Assembly (NCBI GenBank): GCA_944389715.1
Contig: CALXNI010000090.1
Span: forward strand, 1 to 34,750
DNA length: 34,750 nucleotides
From: an uncultured Clostridia bacterium
Lineage (GTDB): Bacteria; Bacillota; Clostridia; TANB77; CAG-508
Reading direction: 5' to 3'
The position numbers were made by a program, and so were the translations under genes. The notes beneath the pieces were generated by a model. That model saw only the letters and a list, made by a program, of their open reading frames with translations. It did no database searches and had not been told where the DNA came from. Positions 8,149 through 17,100 of this stretch are shown here, one piece after another. Each line of letters starts with the position of its first letter. The first letter of the stretch is position 1.

Positions 8149-10225
8149 ATGTCAAACCAAACACTGTTTTTAATTATGGGAATAAGTGGTGGATTATTTG
8201 TATTTACAATAATAGCATACCTCATTATGAAAAAAATATTAAACAAATCAGATATAAAACACATAAAACAATTAAAAGAAGGAACTAAAGAAAAAAAATA
8301 CACCTCAGATGTTATATATCAAAAGCTATATTTAGTATATACAAAAATACCAGGACTTAAACGCTATTTAAGAAAATTAAGAAGAAAACTAGAAATAATA
8401 AGTATAGATGATGAATATCTAACAAGAAGACAAGCAGCAAAAGCAATTTCTGAAGCAATAATGGTTATAGCACCCCTTACAATACTAATACTAATTTTAA
8501 CATACAAAAACCTGTTATTAATGTCAATTTTACTACTATTTGAAATATTTTTAATAGAAACAATTATGACTGGAAAAGTAGATAAATTAGACACAAAACT
8601 ATTAAAACAACAAGTAGATTTTTTTGCAGAAATTAGACATGCTTATCATGAATATAACATGGTAGAAGAAGCAATTTATGAGGTATCACAAAATGATCAA
8701 TTAGAAGTCTCAAGACAAGGAGAAAAAATATACGAAATACTAATTTCAGACGATCCAGAAACAGAATTAGAAAAGTATTATGATGTTGCTCCAAACAGCT
8801 ATTTAAAAGAATTTGCAGGAATATCATACTTAACAAGAGAATTTGGAGATAGAACAGATAGTAATCGGAGCATCTCTATACTTAAAGAACTTAAACAATA
8901 TTACAGAAGAAATGCAACTAGAAATATTAAAAAGAGAAAAACTAGACTACGTATTTCAAAGTTTATCATTTATATCAATTGCACCAGTGTTATTAATGGA
9001 GCCATTAAAAAATTGGGCAATAAACAATTTTTCATTTACATCACAATTCTATGAGGGAAAAACAGGTTTTATAGTGCAATTGCTATTAGTAATATTAACA
9101 TTTATATCATATGTATTAATAAGAAAAATAAAAGACAATGGAAGTATAAAAGAAGAATATCAAGACCCTAACAAAGTATGGCAAATGAAATTATATAATA
9201 ATCCAGTTGTTAAAAAAATTGTTGATTTATTTATACCAAAGAAAAAAACAAAAGAATATAGAAAAGAAACAGAATTATTAAAAGACGCAGCATCAAAGCA
9301 GAGAATGGAAACTTTTTATGTTAACAGAATATGTGCATGCATTTTAACATTTGTTATATCATTATTCTTCTTTGGTCAAATACATAGAGTATCAATAGAA
9401 TACATATACGAAAACGAAAAAGCTGATTATAATATGTTAGGTGAAATGTCAGAAGAAGAAACACAAAAAGCAAAAGAGCAGTTAGAAAAAGATAATTACT
9501 TTTTGGATAAATATAGATACAAAAAAGTTACTGATGAACAATTAAAATTAGACATAAAAAATTCTGTACAATATTCAGATCTTACAGAAACAGAGTTAGA
9601 AGAAGCAACTCAAAGAATAAGTAATAAATTAAAAGTAGTAAATAAAGAATATTTAAGTTGGTTGGAATGGTTACTTGCAATTGCATTTGCTGTAGCAGGA
9701 TATTATGTACCAAAATGGATGCTTATGTTCCAAAAAATAATGAGAAAATTAGAGATGGAAAACGAAGTAATGCAATTCCAAACAATAATCTTAATGCTTA
9801 TGAAAATAGAAAGAGTTAATGTTGAAATGATTCTAGAATGGCTAGAAAGATACTCTAACATATTTAGAGAGCCAATTTCTAAATGTGTTAACAACTACGA
9901 ATCAGGAGCATGGGAAGCACTAGAAGAAATGAAAACCGAAATTAACTTTCCTCAAATGGTGCAAATAATAGAGGGATTACAATCAGCAGTAGAAAAAATA
10001 CCTATTAGGGATGCTTTTGATGAACTAGATAATGAAAGAGAATATTATCAAGCAAAAAGAAAAGAATCAAATGAAAGATTAATATCAAGAAAAGGTTTGA
10101 TTGGAAAAGTAATAGGATTCGCACCAATGATAGCTTTATTTGTTGGATATTTAATAGTTCCATTAGTATTGATAGGATTTACAAGTATGACACAAACATT
10201 CTCAACAGTGCAAACATCATTATAA
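8149..10225 (+). CDS. TadB/TadC-like platform protein, two modules, read with +1 shift at CGG
   Basis: An inner-membrane platform protein of 691 residues for the Tad/type II secretion machine. Membrane segments lie at about 7-27 and 105-145 in the first half and in two further clusters (about 270-325 and 395-415). The last cluster is at about 515-535 and 650-680. Two T2SSF-like helical modules are recognisable, for example DFFAEIRHAYHEYNMVEEAI and FQTIILMLMKIERVNVEMIL, so it looks like TadB and TadC joined. The plain frame runs off target after GDRTDSN at CGG 8866-8868. Skipping the C gives GASLYLKNLNNITEEM, which continues the helical module to the stop at 10225. It starts 5 bases after the CpaF stop. 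Confidence 0.8.
8866..8869 (+). other. +1 frameshift / quadruplet site in the tadBC-like gene (CGGA = Gly)
   Basis: Codons read AGT AAT CGGA GCA TCT. Codon 240 is CGG. The zero frame goes on for about 60 codons without family character. The +1 frame carries the rest of the platform protein. Confidence 0.8.
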
Positions 10226-10285
10226 AGTAGGGTAATAAGATGAGTATGCCATCAAAATAAAAATAACAAAACAAATTGCAAATGT

Positions 10286-10317
10286 GTAAGGGAGGATGGA
10301 ATCCTGTCCTCCCAAAA
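10286..10317. repeat. REP-like hairpin
   Basis: GGGAGGA (10290-10296) pairs with TCCTCCC (10307-10313) in the gap between the platform protein and the first pilin-like gene. Confidence 0.7.
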
Positions 10318-10344
10318 ACAGTAAATATATAAAAGGAGAAAGCT

Positions 10345-10878
10345 ATGGAAAATGCTGCAAAAGCAATAATTATATCAGGAGGAATATTTTTTGCAATAGC
10401 ACTTTTAACATTTGGTGTATATACATATACAAGTTTGAACAGACTTGCAAATGAGCAGGACGCACAAACAGAACAGCAACAATTAGTAAACTTCAACAAA
10501 TCATACGAAGCATATAACAAATCTATAATGTATGGAACCGATCTTATAAGTGTAATAAACAAAGCAAATGATAATAATACATTATATGATGATGATACTT
10601 ATAAAATAACAATAACTTTTGAGATTAAAACAACTAATATATATGCTTATGATCAGGACGAAGGAGAACGTATAAATCAAGGTGAGATAATTAAATTTGA
10701 AACTATATACACAAATGATGATTATAAAGAATCAGTCATAGCTAATAATTCAAATGCATTTGACGATTTTAAACGTCGATTATTCAAATGCACAGGAGTT
10801 GGATATAGTAATGTAACAGGAAGAATTAATAGTATGAGTTTTGTAGAAGTACCTTTAAATGATTATGAACATAAATAA
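10345..10878 (+). CDS. Pilin-like single-span protein, MENA family member 1
   Basis: A 177-residue protein. It starts MENAAKAIIISGGIFFAIAL, a short polar leader then a hydrophobic helix (about 8-30), followed by a soluble extracytoplasmic domain. The same opening (MENA-x-KAL-x-I-x-G) recurs in the genes at 10890, 12062, 12416 and 12842. Their position behind the CpaF and platform genes suggests pilin or minor pilin subunits. No canonical prepilin peptidase motif was found. The ribosome site is AAAGGAGAAAGC. Function is inferred from context. Confidence 0.65.
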   Translation: MENAAKAIIISGGIFFAIALLTFGVYTYTSLNRLANEQDAQTEQQQLVNFNKSYEAYNKSIMYGTDLISVINKANDNNTLYDDDTYKITITFEIKTTNIYAYDQDEGERINQGEIIKFETIYTNDDYKESVIANNSNAFDDFKRRLFKCTGVGYSNVTGRINSMSFVEVPLNDYEHK

Positions 10879-10889
10879 AAGGAGTTATT

Positions 10890-11339
10890 ATGGAAAACGC
10901 ATCAAAAGCATTATTAATATCAGGTGGAGTCTTTTTGGCAATAGTAATTTTAGTAATTGCCGTACAATTATTTGTAGGATACAGAGATGTTGCAGAAACC
11001 TATGATGAAACAATGACAATGTCAGAAATATCAAATATAAACAAAGAATTTACAAAATACTTAGGAAGAGAAGATATAACAATACAAGAAGTTGTCACTG
11101 CAGCAAGAACAGCACAAAATTATAATGAAAAATATGGATACAAAATAATAACAGTACTTCTAGGAGGAGAAGATCTTACTTCTGATGATAAAGAAAATTC
11201 ATACTTTGCAAAAAAAATAAAAGACAATATAAATAAGAAATATAAGATTAATACTAATACTATTGAATATTATAACGAGGAAGAGAATATTAACGAAGGA
11301 TTAGTAAAGATAATTAAATTTACAGAAGTGACTCCTTAG
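10890..11339 (+). CDS. Pilin-like single-span protein, MENA family member 2
   Basis: A 149-residue protein. The N-terminus MENASKALLISGGVFLAIVI is closely related to the preceding gene, with a hydrophobic helix at about 8-31 and a soluble tail containing a conserved-looking YGYKIITVLLGGEDL stretch. It begins 11 bases after the upstream stop with an AAAGGAG site. It is the only gene here that ends in TAG (11337-11339), which matters for judging the in-frame TAG in ligA. Reading past this TAG would add only three codons before TAA. Confidence 0.65.
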   Translation: MENASKALLISGGVFLAIVILVIAVQLFVGYRDVAETYDETMTMSEISNINKEFTKYLGREDITIQEVVTAARTAQNYNEKYGYKIITVLLGGEDLTSDDKENSYFAKKIKDNINKKYKINTNTIEYYNEEENINEGLVKIIKFTEVTP

Positions 11340-11460
11340 ATTAAAATTTAAAAATGTAGAGTTTTGTAGGGGCGATTTTAATCGCCAGCTCATCGAAGAA
11401 ATTACTAAAATATGAATTATAATTTGGTCTGAACATTAACTTAAAAATCTGTAAAAAAGC
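11340..11460. repeat. Gap with REP-like hairpin and a shared upstream motif
   Basis: TTGTAGGGGCGATTTTAATC contains GGCGAT (11371-11376), which pairs with ATCGCC (11381-11386). A 12-base motif CTGAACATTAAC follows at 11429-11440. It recurs at 31186-31197 at the same distance from a promoter. Confidence 0.6.
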
Positions 11461-11471
11461 CAAAATAAATG

Positions 11472-11500
11472 TTGCATATTGTAATAAAAAATATTATAAT
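11472..11500 (+). promoter_or_regulatory. Internal promoter of the pilus locus
   Basis: TTGCAT (11472-11477), a 17-base spacer and a perfect TATAAT (11495-11500) lie 20 bases before the ATG of the gene at 11520. The motif CTGAACATTAAC ends 31 bases before the -35. Confidence 0.75.
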
Positions 11501-11519
11501 ATAAGAAAGGGGATAATTA

Positions 11520-11951
11520 ATGAAGCAGACACTATTAGTACTACTTGCAATATTTTTTATTATAATCTGTTTAGTATCTGCTATGCTAATAAATATCCAA
11601 TCAGAAAAAAAAATTGTACTTCAAGAAAATCTAGAATATGAACAATATTTAAATAAAGAAATACTAGGAACAGACTTAGCCACATTAATCAGCAAAGTAG
11701 TAGATCAAAACGAAAAAAATCAAGTAAAAAAAGACGAAAATGGATATTACATAGACAATGGAGAAAACAGCATAAAAATAGATTTAAAAATGACAACAAT
11801 AGATAAAACATATCCCATGGAAGAAATACATAGCAACGAAATTGTAAAATTTGTACAAAATTTTAATCTAATAAAATTTAAATGTACAAGCATAGAATAT
11901 CATAAAAAAACAGGAAAAGTATCAAAACTAATTTTTGAAGAATTAGAATAA
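11520..11951 (+). CDS. Single-span pilin-like/secreted protein
   Basis: A 143-residue protein. It has a membrane helix at about 4-25 (LLVLLAIFFIIICLVSAMLI) and a soluble domain. The C-terminal half (EIVKFVQNFNLIKFKCTSIE then KTGKVSKLIFEELE) resembles the end of the protein at 10345 (FKCTGVGYSNVTGRINSMSF), so the two are probably diverged paralogues. The N-terminus is not of the MENA type. An AGAAAGGGG site and a strong promoter precede it. Exact function unknown; a minor pilin role is inferred. Confidence 0.6.
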   Translation: MKQTLLVLLAIFFIIICLVSAMLINIQSEKKIVLQENLEYEQYLNKEILGTDLATLISKVVDQNEKNQVKKDENGYYIDNGENSIKIDLKMTTIDKTYPMEEIHSNEIVKFVQNFNLIKFKCTSIEYHKKTGKVSKLIFEELE

Positions 11952-11959
11952 AAAATGTA

Positions 11960-11983
11960 TAGGTTGCCTTATGTAGCAACCCA
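11960..11983. repeat. Short intergenic hairpin
   Basis: GGTTGC (11962-11967) pairs with GCAACC (11976-11981) just after the gene at 11520. Confidence 0.55.
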
Positions 11984-12061
11984 CCAAAATAAGTTATTAA
12001 CTTTTAGAATAAAAGAATTCTAAAGATAAAATAAATAAAAAAACTCAAAGGAGGAGATATT

Positions 12062-12262
12062 ATGGAGAATGCATCAAAAGCGCTATTAATAGCAGGAGCT
12101 GTATTAATAGTAATAGTATTAATAAGTTTAGGAGTTGTGCTAGTTAATAGGTCAGGTGACGCATCAGGACAAGCTGAAGACCTTTCAACTACTATCGAAA
12201 ACAGCGCAGGACAAGGTGTAAATGCTATTAGTAATATGACTACAAATATGTTTGATTTTTAA
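12062..12262 (+). CDS. Flp-like small pilin, MENA family member 3
   Basis: A 66-residue protein that is essentially a hydrophobic helix (about 8-30, ALLIAGAVLIVIVLISLGVV) after a MENASK leader, with a short polar tail. This size and layout fit a Flp-type major pilin of Tad systems. A strong AAAGGAGGAGATATT site, identical to that of the gene at 12416, suggests high expression. The role as main pilus subunit is inference; the prepilin cleavage site is not evident. Confidence 0.65.
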   Translation: MENASKALLIAGAVLIVIVLISLGVVLVNRSGDASGQAEDLSTTIENSAGQGVNAISNMTTNMFDF

Positions 12263-12292
12263 TTAAGCGCTAAACAAACCTTAAAAATATAT

Positions 12293-12352
12293 ATGGATAG
12301 GTTAAAACCTATCCATAGACTAAAGAATATTAGTATTAATATTTTTTAGTCT
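12293..12352. repeat. Tandem hairpins between two pilin-like genes
   Basis: ATGGATAGGTT (12293-12303) pairs with AACCTATCCAT (12306-12316), immediately followed by AGACTAAA...TTTTTTAGTCT (12317-12352). After the major pilin-like gene they could act as a transcript stabiliser or partial terminator. Confidence 0.65.
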
Positions 12353-12415
12353 ATGGATAAAATATGTAGAAATACTATCTATCCTAAAGTAGATAGAAAC
12401 AAAGGAGGAGATATT

Positions 12416-12820
12416 ATGGAGAATGCAGCAAAAGCGTTATTAATAGCAGGAGCAGTATTAATAGTAATAGCTCTTATATCATTAGGAGTATATATTATAT
12501 CATCACAAAAGGGAACAATAGAAACAAGTAAAGATGCAGGAGATGTTACCCAAATAGCAATACATAATAATAATTTTTTACAATATGTAGGATCAGGAAA
12601 ATCAGGCTCTGAAGTTAAAAATCTGTTGACATATATACAAACTTATAATATTAGAAGTGAAGATGATAAAATTGGTGTAACATATAATGGTGAGGACTAC
12701 ACAAGTAATCTAAATGGACTAACAAGTTCGCTTATAATGGGTTTAAAAACTTATGAAGTGAGTGCTGGTTACAGCACCGAAGGTTATGTAAATGCAATAT
12801 CTATTACAAGACCAGAATAA
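12416..12820 (+). CDS. Pilin-like single-span protein, MENA family member 4
   Basis: A 134-residue protein starting MENAAKALLIAGAVLIVIAL, nearly identical over the first 25 residues to the protein at 12062, then a soluble tail of about 100 residues. The ATG at 12416 is preferred over the upstream ATG at 12353. It follows the AAAGGAGGAGATATT site, matches the paralogues, and the extra 21 residues would come from a hairpin-rich spacer. Likely a minor pilin. Confidence 0.68.
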   Translation: MENAAKALLIAGAVLIVIALISLGVYIISSQKGTIETSKDAGDVTQIAIHNNNFLQYVGSGKSGSEVKNLLTYIQTYNIRSEDDKIGVTYNGEDYTSNLNGLTSSLIMGLKTYEVSAGYSTEGYVNAISITRPE

Positions 12821-12841
12821 ATATAGAGGATGTGATAGATC

Positions 12842-13321
12842 ATGGAGAACGCAGTAGATGCATTAAAAATTTCATTTGCAGTATTTATATTTATATTTGC
12901 AATTGCAATCACATTTTCAATGATATCAAAAGCAGTAACGACCTCTGATGTAGTGTTGTATTATACAGATGAAACTAGCTTTTATGATTATGAAGCATCA
13001 AAAGAAGAAAATAGAGAAGTAGATGTGTCTACAGTTATAACTACACTTTATAAAACATATGAAGAAAATGTAACAGTAAAAATAAAATTAAATGAAGAAG
13101 ATAATTTTACAGAATTTAGTTTAGATGCTGGAACTGCAACAGAAGAAAATATAAATAATTATATAGATACTAATTTATTAAATTTAGATGGTAAAAAATT
13201 TGAAGAAGAATTTTTAGAGGTGCCTTATTCTGGAATATACAAAACTGGAAATGATGGAAGTCAAGTTACTGTATCTAATGGAGGAAAAAAAATATATATA
13301 ACATATGAATTAAAGGCATAA
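12842..13321 (+). CDS. Pilin-like single-span protein, MENA family member 5
   Basis: A 159-residue protein. MENAVDALKISFAVFIFIFA is the most diverged MENA N-terminus, with a membrane helix at about 8-30. The tail is acidic with VSTVITTLYKTYEENVTVKI and ends in a beta-rich stretch. Ribosome site GAGGATGTGATAG. It is tightly placed between two other pilus-locus genes. A pilin-like role is inferred from N-terminal kinship. Confidence 0.6.
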   Translation: MENAVDALKISFAVFIFIFAIAITFSMISKAVTTSDVVLYYTDETSFYDYEASKEENREVDVSTVITTLYKTYEENVTVKIKLNEEDNFTEFSLDAGTATEENINNYIDTNLLNLDGKKFEEEFLEVPYSGIYKTGNDGSQVTVSNGGKKIYITYELKA

Positions 13322-13337
13322 AAAATAAGGAGGAATT

Positions 13338-13874
13338 ATGAGCGATACACTAATTACAATAATAGCTATATTTTTAGCAGCTATATTAATGTTTATATTT
13401 CCACTAATGTCAGTATCAGAAAGAAATGATGACATTGCTCAATCAGTAGTACAAACAGCAACATCAGAATTTGTAGATAAAATAGCAATATCAGGTGTAA
13501 TAAGACCAAGTGATTTAGAAGCATATCAAGACAAAATAGCAACTACAGGAAATACATATGACTTGGAAATAGAAATACAAAAATTAGATGAAAATCCTGG
13601 AAAAAAATCATCAATTACTAGCTCTGATTTAGTAGGAGAAAATGTAAGGTATTCAATTTATACTAGTGATATTCTTAGTGAAATATATGGAGGAAACGGT
13701 GACGAACGAAATAATTATGTTTTAAATAAAGGAGATAATGTTATAATAACGGCAAAAAACACTAATACTACAATGGCGCAGATATTAAGGTCAGCATTTT
13801 ATAAAGTAACAGGAAAAGGAACATATCAGGTAGCAGCAAGTGCGTCTAGTATGGTAGTAAATTCAGGAAAATAA
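13338..13874 (+). CDS. Single-span secreted protein of the pilus locus
   Basis: A 178-residue protein. A membrane helix at about 4-26 (LITIIAIFLAAILMFIFPLM) is followed by a soluble domain beginning SVSERNDDIAQSVVQTATSE, which resembles the N-terminal layout of TadE/TadF-type pseudopilins. The ribosome site AAGGAGGAATT is strong. It precedes the structured gap before the giant surface gene. Function inferred from context. Confidence 0.55.
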   Translation: MSDTLITIIAIFLAAILMFIFPLMSVSERNDDIAQSVVQTATSEFVDKIAISGVIRPSDLEAYQDKIATTGNTYDLEIEIQKLDENPGKKSSITSSDLVGENVRYSIYTSDILSEIYGGNGDERNNYVLNKGDNVIITAKNTNTTMAQILRSAFYKVTGKGTYQVAASASSMVVNSGK

Positions 13875-13885
13875 TATGAAATAAT

Positions 13886-14060
13886 AAAAGGAAAAGTGAG
13901 AGGTGATATGGAATATGGTTAAACTTAATATACTCCGTATTACATCTCACTTTATTAGATAGTAATTCTAAGGCCTTTCCCTTATTTTTTTGTTGAATAG
14001 GAAAAATCAAACATTTTTCCTATTCAACAAAAAAGCTTCGCAAGGGATAAAATGGGACTG
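13886..14060. other. Structured intergenic region before the giant surface gene
   Basis: The 235-base gap holds two long stems. AAAGTGAGAGGTGATA (13893-13908) pairs imperfectly with TATTACATCTCACTTT (13938-13953). A perfect 21-base inverted repeat (13986-14006 with 14014-14034, loop TCAAACA) follows. Short CCCTT/AAGGG and GGGACTGCCC elements flank the second. It matches no riboswitch class I know. It could be a leader RNA, a MITE-like repeat or a transcript boundary. Confidence 0.5.
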
Positions 14061-14109
14061 CCCTAAGTCACAAAACAAAAAATACAAATACTTTACTTGA
14101 GGTGAAAAA

Positions 14110-17100
14110 ATGAAACTACAAAATTTTACAGTATTGTTTGTAATAATAGTATTACCAATAATAATAGTTACATCATATTATATGTCTCTTCAAGCAGACA
14201 CAATAAACATGCAAACATCATATAATACAAAACTACTAGAATCAACAAAAGAAGCAATAGAAGCATTTGAAATAAACACAGTAGAATGGAATAGTAGTTA
14301 TTCAGCAACAGCAGAATCAAAACGTAGAGATATAATGGCATCAATAAACACATTTACAACAGCCTTTGCTAATAATTTAGGAATAGCAGGAAGCAATTCA
14401 GAAACAATACTATCATATATACCTGCTATAGCATATACATTATATGATGGATATTATATATATTCACCAGCAGAAACAAAAATAACAGCAATAGATGAAA
14501 ATGGAGTAACAAGATATGATGAAGATGGTAAAATAATATATATGACTCCTGGTCGTAGTGAGACAACTGATCCAGCAGAAGCAGATACAGAATATAAACA
14601 TATATTAAAACCATTTTCAGCATACTCAAAGCAATATAAAAATGGTGATACAAATGTAGTTATAAATTATACTCTAGATAATTACATAAGAGTTTATGGA
14701 ACAATAGGCGATGAATATGTTTATAAATACGGATATTTAATAGATACCAATACTGATAAAATAAATTTTAATAATTTAACAATATCTGGTCTCACACTAA
14801 ATGGTAGTTCTATAACTCCAGAAGTACTAAGTGAGCAAATTGCATATGATAATACAACAGGAATTTTTAACTATTTTTATTCTACAGATAATACTAAAGT
14901 ATATATAGATGTAGATAACACAAATTTTTTTATATTAGACCATGACGGAACCAAAGTAAATATAAATGAACTTACCCAAAATACATATAAAAAATGTACA
15001 ATTCCAAAAGAAATTAGTGGAAATTATACTTATATAGAAATATATTACTGCCTAAATGATGGAGAATGGTATATAAAAGAAAAGAAAGATTTAGAATTTA
15101 GTGAAAGCAATAAGTTACAAATAAATGATGAAGATAAAATAATTGGATATCTAGGTGGAGAAACAAATATAAAGTATGACTATAGTGCTGTTAATTATTG
15201 CATAGAATCATATGTGTTTTCTAAATGGGTTCAAAGTAATTTAAGTAGTATTACAGATACTAATGGAATATCCATTTTTAATGGAGAGAATCCAGAAGTT
15301 TCAGACTCAGTTTTTAATCAAGAAAGAAGAAATGTAATAAAAGAAACTTTAACTAGTGATTTATATCAAGCTATAACAAGTTATAGTAGAAATTCAGAAG
15401 GAGAATACCAACTACCTAACATATCAGAAACAGATTGGGATCAAATATTAAGCAATGTATCAATATTAACATTTGCACAAAATATTCCAATAGGAATGAA
15501 ATACTATAATAATTATGCAATAGCAACAAGTACATTTAATAAAGAATATGTAGATCCAAACGAAATATATTTAAATGCTGATGGAGATGAATATTATCAC
15601 AAACCATATTGTAGTTATGCTGGTAGTACTAATATTATAGGTTATAGAAATATAGATTATGTAGTTAAATCATATGAAAATGGAGATACAACTAATTACT
15701 ATTATTTACATGGCTATTTAGATGAGCACGATAAATATCAGTCATCTGAATCATGCTATTATTGCTTAATACAAAAGGATTTATATGTAGAAGCAAGTGG
15801 TGATTTGCTAACGAAAGAAGAAAAAGCATATAATACAGCACTTGCAAGAGAAAGATATGTGGCAAAAACAACCAGATTACCAGATGAAGTAGAGTCAACA
15901 TATTATATTCATACAGTACCAATTATTGAAGATACAGGCGAAACTATAGGTAGTTTAAAATATAAGATAAATGACGTTACTATAGCTGGAGATGTAAGAA
16001 CACCAATTAGCAATGGAGAAACATACACGATAAAACCACCTGATGACACAACATCAACTGAAAGTTTAAATTCAGCCCTACCAGAATACATAGGAGATTA
16101 TGATAAGCCAAACAGAACAACTCAAGAAAATGTTGATACATTTAGTGCTTATACAGCAAATTTTAATGAAATAAATATAAACAATATAATTAAAGATACT
16201 TTTGGTTTAAGTTTTAATATTACACCAGATTCAACAAATTGGGGCTCAGATTATGAAGGTACAGATTTTATTAACAAAATAAACCCATTATCTTCAGACT
16301 ATGGTAATGGATACATAAATATTCATTTACCATATAAAAGCACATATACTGTAAATGGTGATGCAAGCGCAACATTAACTGCAAATATTAATGATTACAA
16401 TGATATTACACTTGTAACAACAGTGTATAATGTAGATGGATATGTAAGATTAAAATTTACAAATGGAGATAAAGAAGAATATTATTCTAATAATATTTTT
16501 TATGTATCTAATGGAACAGAAATATATTGTCAAATAACAAATGATATATCATGGTATACAGATGAGTGGAAAGTAGAAGTACTAAGTGTTGACTTAAATG
16601 AAACACTTGCCAGCAAAACAGTAGACTACTATACAATACGAGATGCTAATGGATTAGATGGATTTTCAAAAGCAATGAATTCATTGGGAACTGATGATGG
16701 AGATTTATATGCAAAAAGTGAAGGAAGAGAATTTCGTATTATAGCAGATAATATACAATGGCCACCTGAATATATGCTTGAAAATACACCTGAAAATACA
16801 AATTATATACCAGCTTGTTACCAAAATGAACATCCATTTAAAGGAACTTTTGATGGACAAGGTCATACAATCTCAGGTTTAAATATGAGCACAGCAAAAG
16901 GAGGTTTAAATCAAGATATATTATATTGGGGACTATTTGGCATAAACAATGGAACCATAAAAGATTTAACTATAACTGGCATTGACATAAGATTAAATAA
17001 ATTTGAAGAAGTTAACAAAACATATAAAGCAGGAGGATTTGCAGGAGAAAATAGAGGAACAATACAAAATGTAACATTAAGTGGTGGTGCTATAAGAGGC

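Noticed and set aside
8843..10225. A separate gene starting MEIEQIV
   Set aside because: The start lies inside the upstream gene without a ribosome site; the CGGA skip at 8866 joins both parts into one platform protein.
12353..12415. Extended N-terminus for the pilin-like gene at 12416
   Set aside because: It would translate a hairpin-rich spacer; ATG 12416 has the strong ribosome site and matches paralogues.
13886..14060. c-di-GMP riboswitch in the leader of the giant surface gene
   Set aside because: The conserved core sequences of the known c-di-GMP classes were not found.
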